Below are positions 20,703 to 30,938 of a stretch of DNA of 64,000 bases, piece by piece (the first letter of the stretch is position 1; every line of letters starts with the position of its first letter). The DNA comes from Onchidella celtica (lineage: Eukaryota > Mollusca > Gastropoda > Systellommatophora > Onchidiidae): the NCBI GenBank assembly GCA_963931925.1, contig OZ007569.1, positions 7,776,457 to 7,840,456 of the forward strand, given 5' to 3'. Below the pieces are notes generated by a model. It searched no databases, had not been told where the DNA came from, and worked only from the letters and a program-made list of their open reading frames with translations. The position numbers and the translations under genes are program-made.

Positions 20703-23027
20703 AAACGGTTCCGAAACCGTGGGGATCTTTTGACGAGGAGCCTGGGGTGAACGACCCTTATGCGTCGTCTTTTGGCACGCACTGCACGTCTTACAATATA
20801 ACCGCACATCTCTGTATACTGACGGCCAATAAAAATCTTTTAGAACTCTCTCCTTGGTTCTAGCACTTCCCATATGACCCGCTAATGGAACATCATGGGC
20901 CAGACGCAATACTGTAGCAATTAACGACCGTGGCACGACGACCTGCTTTTGAACGGAAGTCACTGTGACGTACATACGGAACAGAATGCCCCCCTGGACA
21001 AAAAAAGAAGATGACCCGTTCTTATATCTCCTCGTTTTCTCGGTTCGCGCTTCCCCAAAGCATGGGTTTAATGATGGGTCCTCCCTTTGTAATTTCGCCA
21101 AGCGCTCTGGCGTGATATCTAGGTTGACCGCTGGCGTAGCCAAAGGTCTAATCTTGTCTTTATCGGCTACCCGTCGGCGTGTTTCGACCGCGGCGCAAAA
21201 GTCAATACCTTTTGATTGCGACCATGCTTGCACGTTCTCATCGGAAGGGGAAACTACCCGTGATACATTCCCAATGATGAGCTGGGCGCCTGGAAAACAA
21301 CCAACGACTGCTTCGACTTCCCCGCTAAGGAAAGGTGTATCTATCATTATTCTTGCCATGGGTAATTTCTCAATGGCCCCCGAAAATTGGATGCACGGGA
21401 CAGTCTCACCTGTAAGCTGTGAATCCCGAATGCAGTCCCTATGCACTCCCACAACGGTAGATCCTGTATCTCGTAAGACCGAGACCGGTTCGTCCCCAAC
21501 AAACCCCGGATAAACCCTAAGACCACCTCCTGTATGACATGAATTTATAACGGGGATCTTTCTCCCACAAGGTAAAACACCGGAAGATAATAACTTCTCA
21601 CAACTGGGACACTTAGAATACTGTCCGCCTCCGTTGTCCGATGTAACACACGCAGCCGCATGATGAAATTTATTTGGGGAACATGGACTGGAGCTACTGT
21701 CCACGTTCGCCGCTATCCTACCTGCAGGGCAGTTCACGCTGATGTGATCCGCTCTTCCGCAGTTCCAACACTTCGCGGCCCTACACTCGCGCGAAAAGTG
21801 ACCCACGCGTCCGCAAGTCCAACACTCCGCTCCCTGTGCTGCTCTAGGCCTGGGTCCCCGTGACCCCTCGCGACCGGAACTAGAGTCCCTATGCCGTCGG
21901 TCATCGGCAAAGGTCACAACTCGCCCCCGGCCATTACCGCGACCTAGCCCTCCTGCTCGGTCAAACTTACCGGATCCATATGCCGGTGATTGGTGATAGC
22001 CCCTATGCTGCCCTTGGGCTTGCCCGCTATAGGCACCACGCTGACGCGACCTGTCCCTAAGTCCTGCCGGCGACCCCTCGACAACGGCGACGTAGCCAGC
22101 ATCTTGGACGTACGCCCTGGCGACTGGTTTGGACGGATGCGCCGTACGGTATGCCTCCGCCAACTTAGACGCTTCCTGCACCGTCGCGGGTTCGTTCTCT
22201 TTCAGGAAAGCCACCAGATCTTTGTGGCACGACGCGTACAGCTGGTCACGGATCATTAAGTCTTTCAGTTTAGCAAAATCCGCGCCCACATGCGCCAGGT
22301 CTACCCAGTTCGCGAAATACTCCGTTAGTCTCGCGACGAAGGCAGCAAAGTCCTCCCTGGTGTCTGCACGTGCTCGCCTAAACTGCTCCCGGAAATATTC
22401 CTCGGTACGCGCAAATCGGCGAAGCAGCAAAGCCTTCAGCTTATCGTAGTCTTGCACGTCTTCGCGCTGTAGCTCTTTAAAGTAGGTTAACGCTCGCCCC
22501 TGCAATAGCGATGCCAGGTACGTGGCCCATAATTCCTTATTTTCCCCCCATTGCAATTGTGCGTTCAGTTCGAACCTGTAAAGGAAGGCGTCTATGTCGT
22601 CCTTCCGGTCGTCGAACGTAGGGAGCTTAATCCTAACGCCACCTTTATTGGGTACCTGCCGCTCAACTGTTTCCGTTGGCGTATTCTTTTTGCTTTCTAA
22701 TTCTGCGATTCTTACTCGCGCGTCTGTCTCCCGCTCTTGAGCTTCTATCTCCATTAACCTTATCTCCTGCTCCCGTTCTTGAGCTTCTATCTCCTTTAAC
22801 TTAAGCTCCCTCTCCTGTTGCTTATCCTTAGCCTCTCTTTCTTGTTGCTGAGCCTTAGCCTCTCTTTCCTCTTCTCTCTGTCGCTCTTGAGCCTCTTTTT
22901 CTCGCTCTCTATCCTTAGCACGCTCATCGCGCAAATCCGCCTGCTGTTCTTTAATCCAGCCGCGTAGCTCCTCTCCCTCCAGGCCAAGTTCCTTACCCAG
23001 CTTCATTAGCTGTTGGAGTTCCGCCAT
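20679..23027 (-). CDS. element 2 gag - protease - integrase N-terminal domain (782 aa)
   Basis: The structural and maturation part of the polyprotein. Residues 1-115 are very rich in Glu, Lys, Arg and Gln and probably form a coiled coil. About 130-300 is a retrotransposon gag domain (IKLPTFDDRKDDIDAFL to ASKLAEAYR). Two CCHC zinc knuckles near 402-435 (CWTCGRVGHFSREC and CWNCGRADHISVNC) would bind RNA. An aspartic protease with DTGS near 519 and a later IIGN strand follows. The integrase zinc domain is at about 705-750 (AHDVPLAGH, then CKTCSAC). Homology stops at SEPFKKV, just where element 1 continues into its catalytic core. The remaining four residues and stop (20679) come from sequence beyond the deletion. 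Start at ATG 23027, the first Met after an ORF-free leader of about 950 bp. Lost: the whole D,D,E core. Confidence 0.9.
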   Translation of the reverse strand: MAELQQLMKLGKELGLEGEELRGWIKEQQADLRDERAKDREREKEAQERQREEEREAKAQQQEREAKDKQQERELKLKEIEAQEREQEIRLMEIEAQERETDARVRIAELESKKNTPTETVERQVPNKGGVRIKLPTFDDRKDDIDAFLYRFELNAQLQWGENKELWATYLASLLQGRALTYFKELQREDVQDYDKLKALLLRRFARTEEYFREQFRRARADTREDFAAFVARLTEYFANWVDLAHVGADFAKLKDLMIRDQLYASCHKDLVAFLKENEPATVQEASKLAEAYRTAHPSKPVARAYVQDAGYVAVVEGSPAGLRDRSRQRGAYSGQAQGQHRGYHQSPAYGSGKFDRAGGLGRGNGRGRVVTFADDRRHRDSSSGREGSRGPRPRAAQGAECWTCGRVGHFSRECRAAKCWNCGRADHISVNCPAGRIAANVDSSSSPCSPNKFHHAAACVTSDNGGGQYSKCPSCEKLLSSGVLPCGRKIPVINSCHTGGGLRVYPGFVGDEPVSVLRDTGSTVVGVHRDCIRDSQLTGETVPCIQFSGAIEKLPMARIMIDTPFLSGEVEAVVGCFPGAQLIIGNVSRVVSPSDENVQAWSQSKGIDFCAAVETRRRVADKDKIRPLATPAVNLDITPERLAKLQREDPSLNPCFGEARTEKTRRYKNGSSSFFVQGGILFRMYVTVTSVQKQVVVPRSLIATVLRLAHDVPLAGHMGSARTKERVLKDFYWPSVYRDVRLYCKTCSACQKTTHKGRSPQAPRQKIPTVSEPFKKVSVPC

Positions 23028-23978
23028 TTCACAGATTTATGGTTATGGTATGTATACTATGAAAACGGCTACCCTGTCGGTATGATCACTAACGATACGA
23101 CCAGAGACCTGAGATCACACCAGATATAACAATACCCAGTTGTCTCAAATACAATTCAGAAATTTACGTACTTCCTAACTAATTCTATATTTACAAAATG
23201 TATTGCCCTATCAATAATAAAAACGAGTAGAAAAGAAAAGAATAAGGAAATTCAGTAGAAGGACCACAAGTACGTCAAGGACAACGAACCAGACTAGGAC
23301 AAAGCTTCTACAAAAAAAAACTATAATGGAAAAAAAAAATGCAACCTACTACGCCGATTACACAACACGGTACGACCGAGAACAGAGTCTGAAAAAAAAG
23401 AACGTATCTATAGATAGGTAGAAAGAGGGACAAGAGAATACGTCTTCCTGCGGAACAGAGAAGATATCGACGCTACAACTAAACAATATTACAGGTCCCT
23501 ACAGAACTGTTCACTGTGATGAACGAAGTTCCAAAGTTTACCACACCTTTTTAAAAGGATAAACTAAGTTCAACACAGCAAACCCGCGCCACCGCCCGTA
23601 TAATCTATAACGACAACAAAAACAGCAAAAACAGGGAAAAAGACAGATTAAAGGAACAGCCCACAATCCAGGGCACAAAAATTTTGACTTTTACTTAACT
23701 TTGACCCTAGATTTCAATTTCTCCCCTTCCTCGGAGCTCTGGCTGCTTGACCTCTACAGGCTGGCACGCACACTCTGCAGAAATTTAAGTACACATTAAT
23801 ACATATTCATAGCAACACATGCATCAATACATATTATTACTCATAAACATACATAAATCATATCATCATGAAATTTCCATTCATCCCACGAACAAAGACA
23901 ACAGCACGAATTCCTAGCACAACAGAAAAACAACTAGATATAACGAATACACAATGTCAAAATGACCACAGGTAAACA
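23028..23978 (-). other. 5' leader of element 2
   Basis: A long untranslated leader between the primer site and gag, AT-rich on the plus strand with no ORF above background. About 100 bp near 23400-23500 ('gacaagagaatacgtcttcc' and neighbours) resembles 31600-31680 in the element 3 jumble. Confidence 0.7.
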
Positions 23979-24014
23979 GGACGAGCCCCCAGTGTCACAA
24001 CGGACGAGCCCCCA
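23979..24014 (-). other. duplicated tRNA-Pro-type primer-binding site of element 2
   Basis: On the minus strand the 5' LTR end (GTGACA) is followed by C and TGGGGGCTCGTCCG. Then the last eight LTR bases (TTGTGACA) and the TGGGGGCTCGTCC stretch appear a second time. The unit of about 23 bp is thus tandemly repeated across the LTR/primer-site junction. The 14 bases match the complement of the tRNA-Pro 3' end, the primer also used by murine leukaemia viruses. Confidence 0.85.
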
Positions 24015-24015
24015 G

Positions 24016-24888
24016 TGTCACAAATCCCAGACTGGGAGATGTAATAAGTATGACAGGACAACAATCACGAACAAACAAGTTTAACACTTAACAGAACAAC
24101 CCATCAGACTCACACATTTATTAAACATAATTATACATATAATAGCGCAATTACATACATTATATTATTGAAATGCACTGCCGTACAACGGCCTTATTCT
24201 CACACACACTCTCCCTCGGATCCACAATCCGGTAGTTACTCCTAAAGGCACTTCGGCCTCAGCCTCTCCCCTCAGGGTCTTAATAGTACATTAATGATTC
24301 ACTGGCACCGCAGTCTCTCAATATCCCCTCCCTATTGTCATACACCTTAGCACTCCCCTAGCACCTCAGCAGGGCAATAACACATTAGTATTTCCATAGC
24401 CATCAACATGGCAACAACATAATATCAGTTCACTAGCCTATCAACATGGCAACAACATAGTATCTCATTCACTCTCATATCTACGTCCCTGTCCGTGGCC
24501 TGACTGCCACGACTTTATGTGCCTCCACTGTCCTGCCCCGACAGCCTCACTTCTGGCCTATGTGTGGCCTCCGGCCCTATGCTGGCCTATCCCCTGTGCT
24601 CATCGAGGTGGCTCTGCGGCCCGTCCCCGACACCAGTCATAACTGGAAAGACTCTCACTAGTCTTCTCGACTGCTTCCTTTTATCTCTGCCCGATGGGCT
24701 ATTATTCACAGATCCGCTCCCTAGGACCTTCTAACTTGCAGTGATAGTTATACAGCGCTTTCGCCTCCTTCAGACCCCCCCCCCACTACTCACAACAGCA
24801 CGCTTAACTTGCTGTCTACTCTGAGTCATTCTTACTCTACACCCGCTCTGTAGCAATCCCCTTAATTGCACTCACTCCACTCGTGACA
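24016..24888 (-). repeat. 5' LTR of element 2 (873 bp)
   Basis: Upstream LTR of the minus-strand element. It is identical to the 3' LTR except for a C-run of 10 instead of 13 and about two substitutions (near 24786 and 24821). The promoter and polyadenylation signal would lie here. No further motif is assigned. Confidence 0.95.
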
Positions 24889-25577
24889 TGTACAACCATG
24901 CGTTGTCTGGCGGTAGCTCTGAAACTGTCTTCAAAAGTAAGTAGAACGGTTCACTTTCATCATTACAAATTAGTATGGACTCTCACCATGCGTCTCTATG
25001 TCTCTCATCTGGCTGAGGACTATCGCCGTCCACTTCGTAAATGGATTGTCTACATGTGGCCACTATCTAAGCTCTGCACGGGTTTAAATACTAAAGCTAT
25101 GTCTCGACCTTCCGTCCAGATTCATACATTTGATTGGTGCAGTCGCTTCAGCTCAGCCTGCAATATTAATTTATGCTTGTCATGGCCTTGCGCCAAAATC
25201 AAGGTCAATTTTACGGTCTAGACAAAATTTAAAATGCGAAACATTAACTACTAAAATCTTCAGACCCCGTGCTTTCTACTCTTATGCACGAATTTCCGAA
25301 CGCCAACTAAGCGTCTAAATAACTACCTTTACTCGCCCCTTATCTATGTTAATCAAAATCACGGGGTCGAGAACTGCTCTGTCATTCCTAGCTATACATT
25401 TATTCTGTCTCGCCCCTCCTTCTCTCCATCTATCAGAAAAAAGGTGTTTCAAAACAAACTGTTCACGAGAACAGCTCAAGGACAAATCACGCTGGTTACA
25501 ATCAACAAGATCGTAAAAATTAACTCACTGACGTCGTGACCTAGCACGGCATTTATGATCCTAATGTGATCATGACA
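24889..25577 (-). repeat. 3' LTR of element 3 (copy A), proximal part
   Basis: Starts on the minus strand at 25577 with TGTCATGATCACATTAGG and continues, after the nested element 2, at 17614. Short open frames here recur identically in the other LTR copies and are not genes. Confidence 0.88.
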
Positions 25578-25591
25578 CATCCCCCACCCCA
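25578..25591 (-). other. polypurine tract of element 3
   Basis: On the minus strand GGGGTGGGGGATG abuts the LTR start TGTCATG, preceded by 'ttttcact' exactly as in element 1. Confidence 0.85.
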
Positions 25592-25661
25592 GTGAAAACT
25601 TAGGGTTTGAACGACATAACTGTCTACTAACGTTGCTATGTAATAGTACTTTTGAAAGGGC
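25592..25661 (-). other. element 3 3' UTR, part left of the LINE
   Basis: About 70 bp of element 3 between its polypurine tract and the LINE target duplication (25662-25673). It resumes at 29657. Confidence 0.7.
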
Positions 25662-25673
25662 TATATAGTAAAA

Positions 25674-25695
25674 GGCCTGACAAATATGTCAGGCC
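25674..25695 (+). repeat. perfect hairpin at the LINE 5' end
   Basis: GGCCTGACA and TGTCAGGCC are separated by AATA, forming a 9-bp perfect stem at the extreme 5' end as defined by the target duplication. Candidate internal promoter, ribozyme-like or packaging structure; the function is not known. Confidence 0.75.
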
Positions 25696-26453
25696 AGAGT
25701 TTTCTGCTATTGTATAACAGTACACAATACAGCCTGCTACTGTCACCCCCACTGTCTTGTGGGTCATCTCGGGAGAGAGGAAGACTAGGGGAAGGTAACC
25801 CTGAATACAAATACCACACTGCCTTGTGTGTTGCTATGATAGCAAAGGCTATGGGAGTAAACCCAGACAGAAAATCAGGAGTGGAGACCCGAAGGTGGTT
25901 GTCAGGGAGAACTGCATCAAACTGGCTTCCAGCATCTCCTGCAGCCGGACTAGTTCCAAATGTATTGACCTGGTCTCTCCCTTGGGTTTAACTAGAATGG
26001 CAGAGAGAGGGGTGGTGCCTCTGGGCAAAGCACCATCTCTTAAAAATAGCCCAGGCAAGGCAGCAAAACGAGGAGGCGTTTGCTCGGGCTTGGCAAGCGT
26101 CTGTCTCTCCTCTATAAGCCCACCCATTTCCGATTTGGAGAGGACACTCCAGCCATCCGTTACGGATGGGCACAACACGGGAGGTGGCAGTTACCGGTGA
26201 TAAGCTCAATCCATTTGGCGTACGGATGAGCGCCAGGGGTCCCCTCTGTCGGTGGGAGCGGCTTTTCAGCTGCATTGATCAACTACCGCCCGCCGTAACC
26301 TGGGCAGCCCCCAGGCAGTTGGGTGTTGTTCCGCCACGTCAGCCTGCTTCATAAGGTGGTTGGAGCTAGACCAAAAGTCAAAAAGCTGACGTAAAGTGTG
26401 CACCTGGCAAAAACAGAAAAATACTAAAACTTGGTACCTGGAACGTCAGAACA

Positions 26454-29400
26454 ATGCGCCCAGGCTTGCAACAGCAAGATCTCACTGATATTGACTCCAT
26501 CAGGAAATCCCAAATTATTGATCGAGAACTTCAGCTACTAAACATCGACATCGCTGCCCTTCAAGAAACTCGACTTCCCGACTCCGGGTCAGTCAAAGAA
26601 GAAAACTACACCTTCTTCTGGCAGGGCCTTAGCAGCGAACAGCCGAGAATCCACGGCGTGGGCTTCGCCGTAAAAAACTCCCTTATCAATTCGATCGCAA
26701 CTCCAATTGGAGTGTCAGAACGCATCATGACACTCAGACTGAACACCCGGTCTGGTTTTACCAACATTATCTGTGTCTATGCCCCAACACTTACCTCCTC
26801 TGACGAAACCAAAGACATTTTCTACGAGGCATTGCAGAGGACTCTCCACAACATCCCTCTCACCGAAGGCCTGCTAATTCTGGGTGACTTTAACGCTCGA
26901 GTGGGAGCAGATCACTCCGCATGGCCAAAGTGCATTGGGCACTTCGGCATTGGCAACATCAACGAAAACGGGCAGCGCCTTCTGGAGCTATGCTCCGTAA
27001 ACTCATTATGTGTTACAAACACGTACTTTGACCTTAAGAGATGCCAAAGAACATCATGGCGCCATCCCAGGTCTGGCCATTGGCATCAATTAGATCTTAT
27101 TCTCTCAAGGAGGAAGAGTTTGGGCTGTATAAAAATAACTCGTTCCCTCCACAGTGCTGTCTGTGACACCGACCATGCACTGGTAGTCAGCAAAATCAAA
27201 ATTTCGGCCAAGAAAATATACAGATCAAAAGCCCCTTCAATCCCTAAGATCAATGTAACAGCAATCATAGATGAATCAAATAGAAAGTCATTTGAAAAGT
27301 TATTTGCTGAAAGCATGGATAATGTCACCCAATGTGACTCGGTAGATGAAACATGGAACACTCTCAGTTCAAAAATTCATGACTGTGCCATCAAGTCTTT
27401 TGGACAGCATAAAGTTTCAAACAACGACTGGGTAGCCCAGAACAGCGAAATTCTCCTACCTCTCATTGAGCAAAAGAAATCTGCTTTCAATGAGTATAAC
27501 AAAAATTGCAATCAGAGTACAAAAACTTGTTTGAAAAATGCAAAAGCTAAACTTCAGCTGGAGGTAAGACGTTGCGCCAACAAATACTGGACAGACTTGT
27601 GTAACAGCATACAAGAGGCAAATGAAAAGGGAGATATGAAAACCGCCTTTAGTCAGATGAAAGTAGCTCTTGGGCCAATCATCACCAAAAGCGCCCCACT
27701 TAAGTCTGTAAATGGTGAACCCATCACAGATAAAAATGAACAACTGAATAGGTGGGTAGAGCATTACTCTCTGTTGTATTGAACTGAGAAAAATATTCCA
27801 CCAGATTTTGAGGAACACCTCCAAAAACTGCCAATAATGGCCGAACTTGACGCTGAACCTTCCTTAGTCGAGCTTTCCAATGCAATCGACCACCTGTCTG
27901 CTGGAAAAGCCACAGGAAGTGACAACATTCCTGCAGAGGTATTAAAAGACCTAAAAGGCCCACTATTACCACACCTGTATAATCTGTTACTGCAGTGTTG
28001 GAAAGAAGGCGTGATACCACATGATATGAGAGACGCCAAAATTGTCACACTTTACAAGAACAAAGGAGACAAAGGCGACTGCAACAACTATCGAGGCATA
28101 TCCCTCCTCAGCATTACTGGAAAGGCTTTTGCTCGCGTCATCCTCTGCCGCCTTCAACAACTGGCGGAAAAAGTCTTACCAGAAACACAATGTGGCTTTC
28201 GAAGCAAACGATCAACTATTGACATGATATTTGCACTTCGGCAAATCCAAGAAAAATGTAAAGAACAAAACAGGCCGCTTATAACATGCTTTGTGGACCT
28301 AACAAAGGCTTTCGACACCGTAAGCCGATCTGGCCTGTATGCAGTCCTTAAATCCATAGGCTGTCCACCAACATTGCTAAAACTTATTGCATCCTTCCAC
28401 ACTGACATGAGGGCATGTGTCAACTTTGAGGGCTGCACATCCAATTCATTTGCTGTAAACAGCGGTGTGAAGCAGGGATGTGTTCTTGCTCCTACCTTAT
28501 TTGGTATATATTTTGCAGCCCTACTCAAGAATGCCTTTGGTCAATGTTCAGGTGGAGTACTTATTAACACCAGAGTGGACGGCTCCATTTTTAATGTTGC
28601 CAGACTAAAAGTAAAATCTCGTACAGAGCATATTATGTTACAAGAGCTCCTCTTCGCAGATGATGCTGCAATCGTGGCCCACGATGAAACCACGCTCCAG
28701 GCTCTCATCAATAGCCTTGCCAAAGCCTGTGACAAATTCATGCTAAAGATCAGTGTCTCAAAAACTGTAGTTTTGACACAAGGCTTGAGAAACCCCAACC
28801 CAATCATGCTGAATGGCTCTCCTCTGGAGCCAGTGGGAAAATTCTGCTACCTAGGCTCAACCATCAGTGGTAGCACAGACATAACAACTGAAATAAATGC
28901 CAGAATAGGAAAGGTGGCCACAGCTTTTGGCAAACTCTCAAAAAGGGTGTGGAACAATAGCAAGCTGACCATCAAAACAAAGGTACTCGTGTACCAAACT
29001 TGCGTCCTAAGCACCCTGCTGTATGGCTCAGAGACATGGACCACCTACTCCAAACATGAAAGATCCCTCAACTCCTTCCACCTGCGCTGCCTACGCAAAA
29101 TTCTCAAGATCAAGTGGCAAGACAGGATCTCAAATATCGAAGTTCTGAGCTGAGCCAATATTCCATCAACTCAGGCTCTCCTAGGCAAAAAAAGACTGCG
29201 GTGGCTTGGACATCTCCACCGTATGGAAAATGATCGCATCCCCAGACAAATTCTCTACGGGGAACTTGCTACTGGCAACCGACCCAGAGGTAGGCCACAT
29301 CTGCGGTTCAAAGACACTTGCAAGGTCACGATGAAAGCATTCAACATCGACCCCAATGAATGGGAGAACCTTGCAAATGATCGAAGCAGATGGAGACAAA

Positions 29401-29585
29401 AATTGCGCAGTGGCACGCTCGCAATAGACTTCAAGGCAAAAGAAACATACCTGACAAAACGACAGAGGCGGAATGAAAACACTCGCCAAAGTGAACCCAA
29501 AAGACTGACCTGCAATCACTGCCATCGCACTCTCGGGTCAAACATTGGTAGAATAAGCCACGAGAGAAGCTGTCAGTCAAAGTGA
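26454..29585 (+). pseudogene. LINE endonuclease-reverse transcriptase with two in-frame stops
   Basis: One frame carries an AP-type endonuclease (QET near residue 37, GDFNAR, TDHALV) and a reverse transcriptase (SDNIPAEVL, RGISLL, VDLTKAFDTV, GVKQGCVLAP and the catalytic FADD near 28660). The C-terminal region (RWLGHLHRM, then GRPHLRFKD) ends in a zinc-finger-like CNHC...HERSC, C-x2-C-x12-H-x4-C. TGA stops interrupt it at 27780-27782 (between endonuclease and RT) and 29151-29153 (between RT and the C-terminal region). No frameshift occurs, so decay is slight. The first endonuclease motif (TWNVRT) lies upstream of the only Met in the frame. The frame is open back to a TAG at 26367-26369 with no ATG, so this copy has no normal start. 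The protein would nick target DNA and prime reverse transcription there. Confidence 0.9.
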
Positions 29586-29656
29586 AAGTGAATATTCTAG
29601 CTGCTAAGACCGTCTGTAAAGACGCTAAAGGCCATATGTATATATATATAGTAAAA

Positions 29657-30240
29657 AATATAGCGTTACTGAAAGTCAAAAAAAATTTCTAACAACGTGC
29701 ATTATCGATGGACAATGGCATATGTATATTTATATGCGACGTTCTGTGATAATATATAATTATTGTAGCAGAATTAAAGTGATAAACTTCTCTCACACAG
29801 ACATACCGTAAAGACTGAAATATTGAGCAACTAGCTCATCGCTTCATTGAGCGTAATTAATACATTCATAGAACATGAACGAACAATAGTTAATTAAAGT
29901 AATGGTATCCTGGCAGCAGTAGGTCTGGTCGCTCGGTTTGCCATTTCCTCATCTCATTGACCCGCAGACAAAGGCGTCAATGTTGTCTGAAACTCAGGTC
30001 ATGGTCAGGATGGACGCTAGTGGAAAAAGGAATCACATGGAAATTTTGAGAAAGAATGTCCATAATTGGTAGGACAATATAATGTGAAACCATCCACGGT
30101 CTCCGAAAAAGGTGAAAAATGCTCAACCTCAATGCTTAACAGTCTCTTTATAAAATAGCAACATATTCTGGTTTATCAATTATAAATTTCGCCATAGTGA
30201 AGCTGAAATAACAAACGTCGACAAGATAAATAGCCTGACG
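29657..30240 (-). pseudogene. element 3 3' UTR and decayed RNase H end
   Basis: Read on the minus strand, 29690-30140 follows the element 1 3' UTR (shared blocks such as 'ctttttccac', 'gcgggtcaatgagat' and 'accgtggatgg'). At about 30180-30200 the minus strand gives KFIID followed by a stop, a worn version of the FIIETDHRPL RNase H motif of element 1. The stop and frame losses show that this copy of pol is dead. Confidence 0.55.
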
Positions 30241-30670
30241 TACTCTTTCAAAATCTGTGTAGCGCTTGTCTTGATTTAAGAATTATATAGCGCTTCTCGC
30301 ATTCAACAATAATCTAAATCTCAATTAAATAACATTACACTTTAATCTATTTCTAATTATATCCAATCCGGGATAGATGAGATGACACCAGGCGATAGCA
30401 GTTAATTTAATGCGCCGTTTCCGTACGCAAGCCATGCACACGTCAAGTGTCCCAGTCATCTCGGTATATAGTCATAATCGGTTCAATTCAATATCCATAT
30501 CGGGTATGTTGTTAGATAACTCATCCACTGACCGCATGGAGAGTTACAATCATAATCAGTATTCTTACTTGTCATATCTAGTATTACGTTAGATGGTCCA
30601 CGAAACGCGGAAAACCATAGTCATAATCGGTTGTATAAAAAAACAACTCCACTCTACTTCACAACTTCTT

Positions 30671-30762
30671 AAAACGCGACCACGCAGTGTCCTCTGTTAC
30701 CACTGCAAAATATCTCAAAACGCGAACACGCAGTGTCCTCTGTTACCACTGCAAAATATTTC
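30671..30762. repeat. 46-bp tandem repeat, two copies plus a diverged third
   Basis: Two adjacent 46-bp units start 'aaaacgcga.cacgcagtgt' and differ at about three positions. A partial unit follows at 30763-30773, and a diverged copy lies at about 30953-31015. Confidence 0.85.
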
Positions 30763-30793
30763 AAAACGCGAATACTCCCTTCCTTACATAACC

Positions 30794-30938
30794 GGTCTTA
30801 CACTGCCCGTCGGTCTTACACTGCCTGCGGCCTTACACTGCCCAGAGGCCTTACACTGCATCTCGGCGTCTTACACTGCCTGTGGCCTTACACTGCCCTG
30901 AGGCCTTACACTGCCCTGTGGGGCTTACAATGCCTGTA
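30794..30938. repeat. short tandem repeat built on CTTACACTGCC, about 8 copies
   Basis: The core CTTACACTGCC recurs eight times at 17-20-bp spacing, with variable G/C-rich linkers such as tgcgg, cagagg and ctgagg. The tact/cact-gcc core also occurs in the adjacent 46-bp repeat. Confidence 0.85.

Larger units (their letters stand above)
17615..24888 (-). mobile_element. element 2: young Gmr1-like LTR retrotransposon lacking the integrase core
   Basis: A complete LTR-to-LTR insertion of 7274 bp on the minus strand inside copy A of the element 3 LTR. The ends are TGTCAC...GTGACA. The empty site (…gcttgtacaacc…) is preserved in copy B near 31845, and TGTAC is duplicated at 17610-17614 and 24889-24893. 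The LTRs (17615-18490 and 24016-24888) differ by about two substitutions and a C-run of 13 versus 10, so the insertion is very recent. Order from the 5' end: leader, gag, protease, integrase zinc domain, [catalytic core deleted], integrase C-terminal module, RT, RNase H, 3' UTR, polypurine tract. This is the integrase-first order of the Gmr1-like clade. Confidence 0.93.
25674..29644 (+). mobile_element. full-length non-LTR retrotransposon (LINE), APE endonuclease type
   Basis: A 3971-bp insertion between perfect 12-bp duplications of TATATAGTAAAA (25662-25673 and 29645-29656). It lies in the 3' UTR of element 3, on the opposite strand. It has a 5' UTR of about 780 bp beginning with a hairpin, one long reading frame for endonuclease and reverse transcriptase, no separate ORF1 that I can recognise, and a short TA-repeat tail. 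The architecture suggests an RTE-like or related clade, but the clade is not settled by eye. Confidence 0.9.

Noticed and set aside
24883..25221. Recurring frame (MRCLAVALKLSSK...) at 24883, 31809 and 32788, and its partners at 33677 and 35214
   Set aside because: Antisense translation of the element 3 LTR copies. It is repeated only because the LTR is repeated, with no domain.
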